Shown here piece by piece: positions 59,401-64,000 of a DNA stretch of 64,000 nucleotides. The number at the start of each line of letters is the position of its first letter. Within the stretch, counting starts at the first letter, position 1. Both the position numbers and the translations under genes were made by a program. A model generated the notes under the pieces. That model worked only from the letters and a program-made list of their open reading frames with translations. It did not search any database and had not been told where the DNA came from. The stretch is taken from assembly GCA_009617715.1 (NCBI GenBank), contig VTFK01000223.1, positions 578,330 to 642,329 on the forward strand, read 5' to 3'. The stretch is from Plectrocnemia conspersa. Its lineage: Eukaryota > Arthropoda > Insecta > Trichoptera > Polycentropodidae.

Positions 59401-61894
59401 AAATTAATTTGTTGCAAAACTTTATATTGTCAATTATTTTTATATAACAGTGTTCTATGAGCCTCAATAGTTTTATAACACATTACTGAGTTTATAGTTT
59501 TATTTGTTTCTTAAGTGTTGCTATTTTTAAAATTTAAGTTCACAGTTATTATTATAAGTATAGTAAAATCTATAAACAATATTAGTAATTTTTGTTGTAG
59601 AATGGTACTATACGGCAACGAATTAGTATAGCAACTTCAAATTAACGACGTAAAATTTATTCAGGAATTTTAATATAATTATCTTAATGAAAACGTCTCT
59701 GTGTTAAAGAATCTGAGTACTTGGCCGGTTGTCGGGTGAAAATTGTCGGTGAAAGTTTTTGAAATTCCATAGTGGCTACGGTCCGCGCAAGAACGAGAGT
59801 AGAATGCGATAATTGTCGAAAAGGTTCGCAGACAGGAGGCTGGGGACGGGTGACAAATCCAGATAGGGTGACTTCAAAGTGGAGAGGTGTGATCAACTCC
59901 TTTGTGTCTACATCTATAAAGTCTGGTTTTACTGGTTGTCATTAATCCACTTTTTATTATTATTTCACAAAGGGTTGAGCAATTTATCTCACGAGGTGAC
60001 CGAGTTAAAGGGTTACCCAAATTATCGTTTCTCCGTACTCGTCACTAAACGCATGGAACTGTTTAGTAGCAATTAAGGCAGCGCTGCTCGCGCTAAGATG
60101 ACTATTAGATCTCAACGAGCTCCTCTCGCGCCACTTGCAGCACAAGGGTACCCTAATGAAAACCACTACCCGAATCGTTGACATAACAAGATTATGCTCC
60201 AGTAAAAGTTTTGCAGAATCGTTCGAGCCCAAGTCGCCATGTAAAACTTTGTATTCCAACATAGAGAAACCACCTGACGTGGCGAGTTGCAGCCCATCTC
60301 CAAAAACACGAATCTCCGTGGTAATGGGACGAAATATAAAGGCTTAGTTCAGTCTTTCTACAAAGTTATCAGTCAGTCATTAGCATAATCCGAGAATACG
60401 GCTTTATAAGCTGATATCCGTATGTATATGTGTCCCGTTTTGAAAGCGGGATGGAACGAGCAGGATATAAAGCTAAAAGCTTCATATTTGCACAAAACTC
60501 TCTGCGAACTATGTTGCGATATAAAATTAACGAAATTTGGCATGGTAGTTATGCGAAATTAACTTAATGCTGCGGATTATCTCAGCGCACTGTCAATATG
60601 TAAACTTTAATAAATTATGAAAGGATTGTTGGCACTGAAACTTTTGTTTATCGAAGTTAACCCTCTCATATGAACTAAATTTATATTGAGAGAGTTATCG
60701 GACCAGATTGAGAAAAAAAGTCGGCTCCAATTAGGCATTTGTATCGTATATAACTAATTAATTTGAATTTTCTAAGTATAATAATAAAGAAAATATTACA
60801 CATGTAGAGGAACATCTGCAGCTATGAATTAACAATGTTTTGGTAAAAATATTCACAAGTTTTATAATTATACGGTACTCAATATAACTGTTTTTACTTG
60901 CCACTGTTGGGTCATTTTAATGTTTATATAATAAATAAAAATGCATGCATTGCATTCATAGATATTTAAAAGATATTAAGATAGAACTAGAACTAAATGT
61001 TCATTTACATAATATTAAAGACCGATGTTAATAAAATTATTTTATGATATTTTATTATGAAACTATTTACCAATTTATATATTTATATAAAATATTTTAT
61101 TTTTCATAAATGTTTTATGACATAATTGAAAAAAATATGTGCTAATAAAAATGACAAATGTATTGGCCTTTATAGTTATTATATAAAAAAATCCCAGCAC
61201 GTAAAATACAATCGTAGCTGTATAACATATATAAAGTGGGTTGAATCTGCTCGAGTGCGTATCGAGCCGTTTAACTAAAGGACGACGGCACTAAAAGTTT
61301 CAATATGTTGGGCTAAAACAGCGAAACACGGAAGCGAGTTGTAAATAAACATTTATCTGACGATAGGAAGAAGACGTAGGCAAATGCGTGAATGAAAATT
61401 CGCGATGTCGACAGAAAAGCGGCGCGGGTTCAAATATAAAACTACGGCTTTATTTGCGTATCATAAATCACAGGAAACTACCGAAACCCGAGGAAGGCGA
61501 AAAAGATGCAAAAGTGAGAGTTTAAGTGTTTTTTAACTGCTGAATCACACTTGAAAAAATGCTTTTCTTCTCGCTCTCTCTCTTCTCGAGTGCAAGTGGA
61601 TATAATGCCGTTTCTTTCATTTCATTTATACTCCATTTTTATTTCCGGTCTTTTATTGAAATATTTTCCGGAGAAACACTTCAAATTTGGATTATGTGCG
61701 TAATGGCGTTTAAGGCTTAATTAAGCTCCGGCCTTTGTGTAACGCAAATCTGTAAGGACGAATTGAGTTTTTATGATTATTCTTGTATCTATCGCTAAAT
61801 AGTATAAATTTTGTATGTATAAAAAAATATTAGGTTATAATGCTACACATGTTTTATAATAAAATGTTAAATATTAAGTTGTTTAATAAAGTAT
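56480..61894 (-). other. copy B third large intron, running off the window
   Basis: No exon with cadherin motifs seen. AT-rich with GC-richer patches at 57340-57490, 59690-60350 and 61240-61620; these have no element ends or coding similarity and could be regulatory or old repeats. Confidence 0.5.
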
Positions 61895-61932
61895 TGTGGC
61901 GACCACACATATAGACACATTTAAAAGGGCGA

Positions 61933-61988
61933 TTGTCTCATTGTTAATGACCGTGACCAAAAACGTTCATTCATTAACAATGAGACAA
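61933..61988. repeat. perfect 18-bp inverted repeat with 20-nt loop
   Basis: TTGTCTCATTGTTAATGA (61933-61950) and its exact reverse complement (61971-61988), near the left end of the LTR candidate. Confidence 0.9.
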
Positions 61989-62218
61989 ACATCATGGCAC
62001 AAGAGGGATTTCTTTTGACCACACAACAACGGTACAGACGCAATCAATCACCACAATGCAAACCCTTTCCGAAGAATTTGAAAGTCTGGAGCTAAGCAAA
62101 AAACTTGCTTTCGGAAACATAACATCCGATTTCTCGAATTCTAAGAAGCCACTGTAGCGATTGGCTAGGAGATCGATGCACAATCGCGATTGGCCAGCTA
62201 GCGTTCATCCCCCTAAAG

Positions 62219-62434
62219 CAGTGGTCGGCAAACTTATTAGCCAAAGAGCCAAATATGTACATTACAACGATTAAAAAAAATTGAGAGCCAAATCTATTTA
62301 TTAATTTAGCAAACCTTTATTATAATTTTCCAAATCAACACAAAGACGTTTAAATTTAGAGCTCCATATTTTCTTATTTTTTAAATCGAATGCGCGTGGA
62401 TATTTGTGCTAGAGCCGCACTTTGCCGACCTCTG
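62219..62434. mobile_element. hAT-type MITE, 216 bp, perfect 8-bp target duplication
   Basis: Ends CAGTGGTCGGCAAACTT and (reversed) CAGAGGTCGGCAAAGTG, flanked by identical CCCTAAAG (62211-62218, 62435-62442). AGAGCC motifs lie inside each end. No transposase. Confidence 0.9.
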
Positions 62435-62797
62435 CCCTAAAGGATTATAAGCCCGGATTCCGACGAGGAGAGGGCAGACGGTCCGAGATACGAGAAGGCT
62501 GAGCCACGAGACAAGAGACGTCACCAGACAGCAGAGCCAGCGACGCAGACAACCAGAGAGCCAAGATCTACCAGCAGCCATCCGGAGGAATCAGCCACGC
62601 GCCCTCACCGACACCGCACGTAGCCACAGAGCATTGAAACATCATCACATGCACACCTTCATTGCGAGAAACGTCACGCCGTAATCATCCATAGTCAAAA
62701 TTGTAATTATAACTTAATAAAAATCTAATAGGATTCACCGAAGAGTCTCATTGGCCGCGAGGTCAACCACCCCTAGGGCTACGCCCTCTTAAAGTAT

Positions 62798-64000
62798 TTT
62801 GTTATAATCAATTTTAATATTTTTTTAAATTATTTTAATCTACTGCTGTAATGATAATAATCTAGCTCTAAACGTTTTTCAGCAGAATTTTTTTGCGATA
62901 CTGAAATTATATTTACAATTGAAAAAAGTTTATTTGTATGAATTTTGTCAATTACCACCGCATAGTGCCATAAAAATGTCACAACACCAGATTTACTTAA
63001 ATATTTACAGAGTATTATTTTAGAGAATTACCAAAAAAGGTGTTTTACACTCTTTGAATTAATATTCTAAATTTTAATTACTGAACAATGTATAATAAAG
63101 CAATTGAAAAGTTAAGAATACTGATTTTATTGAAAGATTTGCAACCAACAATAAAACTTGGTTTCAGTGTTATACACAAAAAATAAAATATTATTCTAAA
63201 AGAAAAAGGTAGCGATTTTTTACTACCAAAAAAGGTCGAAGCAATTTTATTTGTAGGAAAGGGTTAGGCTTCCACTTTCTGTGATGCAATTGGGATAATG
63301 CCCTGAATTATAGTCTAAAGGGGCACACGATAAACGAAAACTACTAAGTTACCTGTTGATTTAAATCAATAAAAATCGTAAAAATATCAGATTTACCAAA
63401 ACTGACAAATCAATAAAATCAAAAACATTTTTTATTTCATGATAATTCATTAGAATTATACAAAATAATTACACAAAAATAAAAATAATTCCCTTATAAA
63501 TCGTATTATGATACTTTGTCTGCGTTACATATAATAAATTTAAAACCCCAAAAAGTCCTTGGTAGCAAATAGTTTACTGTAAATAATGATTTATAGGTGA
63601 TGGTAAATAGGTATTTTAAAAAATTATTCGTTTTGAAAGACTATAATAAAAATAAATATACATTATTTAACTATCAAGTTGTAATACTTTTTAAATAATA
63701 TCGACCTAAAAAAGGTTTGATGAGGGATTTGAGATAATGTTCTTATACACTTGCTTTTTTTATTTTAAAACATTGTATTTTAAAACGGACAAATTAATTG
63801 TATAAGAGTATTTAAAATTCACAAAAGATCATGCAACTTTAAATATTTCATCCTTCAGCTGATTGAAAAAAAAAGATAATTAAAACGCTGTATTTGAATA
63901 AAAAATAAAAAATTCTCAAAGGATCAGTAGCAATAAATAACGATTCATTAAATATAAATGCACACATCATCGATTCAATTAGGCAATATATAAAGATTTG
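62798..64000 (-). other. copy B intron continuing to the window edge
   Basis: AT-rich; nothing recognised. Confidence 0.5.

Larger units (their letters stand above)
61895..62790. mobile_element. solo LTR candidate, 896 bp, with nested hAT MITE
   Basis: GC-richer block beginning TGTGGCGACCACA, flanked by the same AAAGTAT (61888-61894 and 62791-62797). TG start fits an LTR; the end CCCTCTT does not show the usual CA, so the right limit is uncertain. An AATAAA-like stretch lies near 62717. No coding. Confidence 0.55.

Noticed and set aside
59684..60347. Short open frames on both strands as a small gene
   Set aside because: No domain, no splice context and opposing frames of similar length, as expected by chance in GC-richer DNA.
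1..64000. Copies A and B as allelic or collapsed duplicates of one locus
   Set aside because: Their proteins differ at many sites and their intron sets differ; they lie in opposite orientation in one contig.

Overview
Animal nuclear DNA, almost certainly arthropod and most likely an insect. It is AT-rich, with many 59-100 bp introns carrying GTAAGT-like donors and T-rich/AG acceptors. It is littered with mariner, Tigger/pogo, hAT, piggyBac-type, jockey-like and LTR remnants. No prokaryotic gene, operon, CRISPR array, rRNA or convincing tRNA was seen. The species cannot be fixed from the sequence alone.

The window is dominated by two paralogous Fat-like atypical cadherins of the kugelei/Fat2 type, arranged tail to tail. 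Copy A runs on the + strand from before base 1 to a stop at 16879. Copy B runs on the - strand from beyond base 64000 (first exon seen 56373-56479) to a stop at 19209. Both encode a long cadherin-repeat ectodomain (about 17 repeats of A and about 24 of B are in the window). This is followed by a conserved juxta-repeat segment, two EGF modules, one laminin-G domain, four EGF modules (the last calcium-binding), one transmembrane helix and a cytoplasmic tail. The tail has a GYHWDCSDW block and ends in a class I PDZ ligand (HTSV in A, DTQV in B). They are old duplicates: protein identity is clearly partial and several introns differ. They are not allelic or assembly copies.

Layout: 1-16879 copy A; 16880-19208 the shared 3' region; 19209-35360 the compact 3' two-thirds of copy B. 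From 35361 to 64000 lie the giant 5' introns of copy B, which hold only two more exons (43948-44152 and 56373-56479) plus transposon debris. That debris is a mariner with both inverted repeats (37175-38381), a jockey-like RT relic (about 40.9-42.6 kb), a hAT relic with a Tigger nested in it (45370-47761), a Tc1-like MITE carrying a piggyBac-type MITE (49858-50728), a 362-bp MITE (53427-53788), a mariner relic (about 54.07-54.73 kb), an RT relic (about 55.2-55.7 kb) and a solo-LTR candidate containing a hAT MITE (61895-62790).

Points for follow-up are: the inverted Fat-like duplication itself; a 24-nt microexon kept in both copies that inserts eight residues into one cadherin repeat; three single-base coding frameshifts (one in A, two in B) that are either assembly indels or early decay; paralogue-specific introns; and a 5' to 3' fall in exon GC content in copy B. 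Exon limits were placed by hand from reading frame, splice-site consensus and A/B comparison, without transcript evidence.
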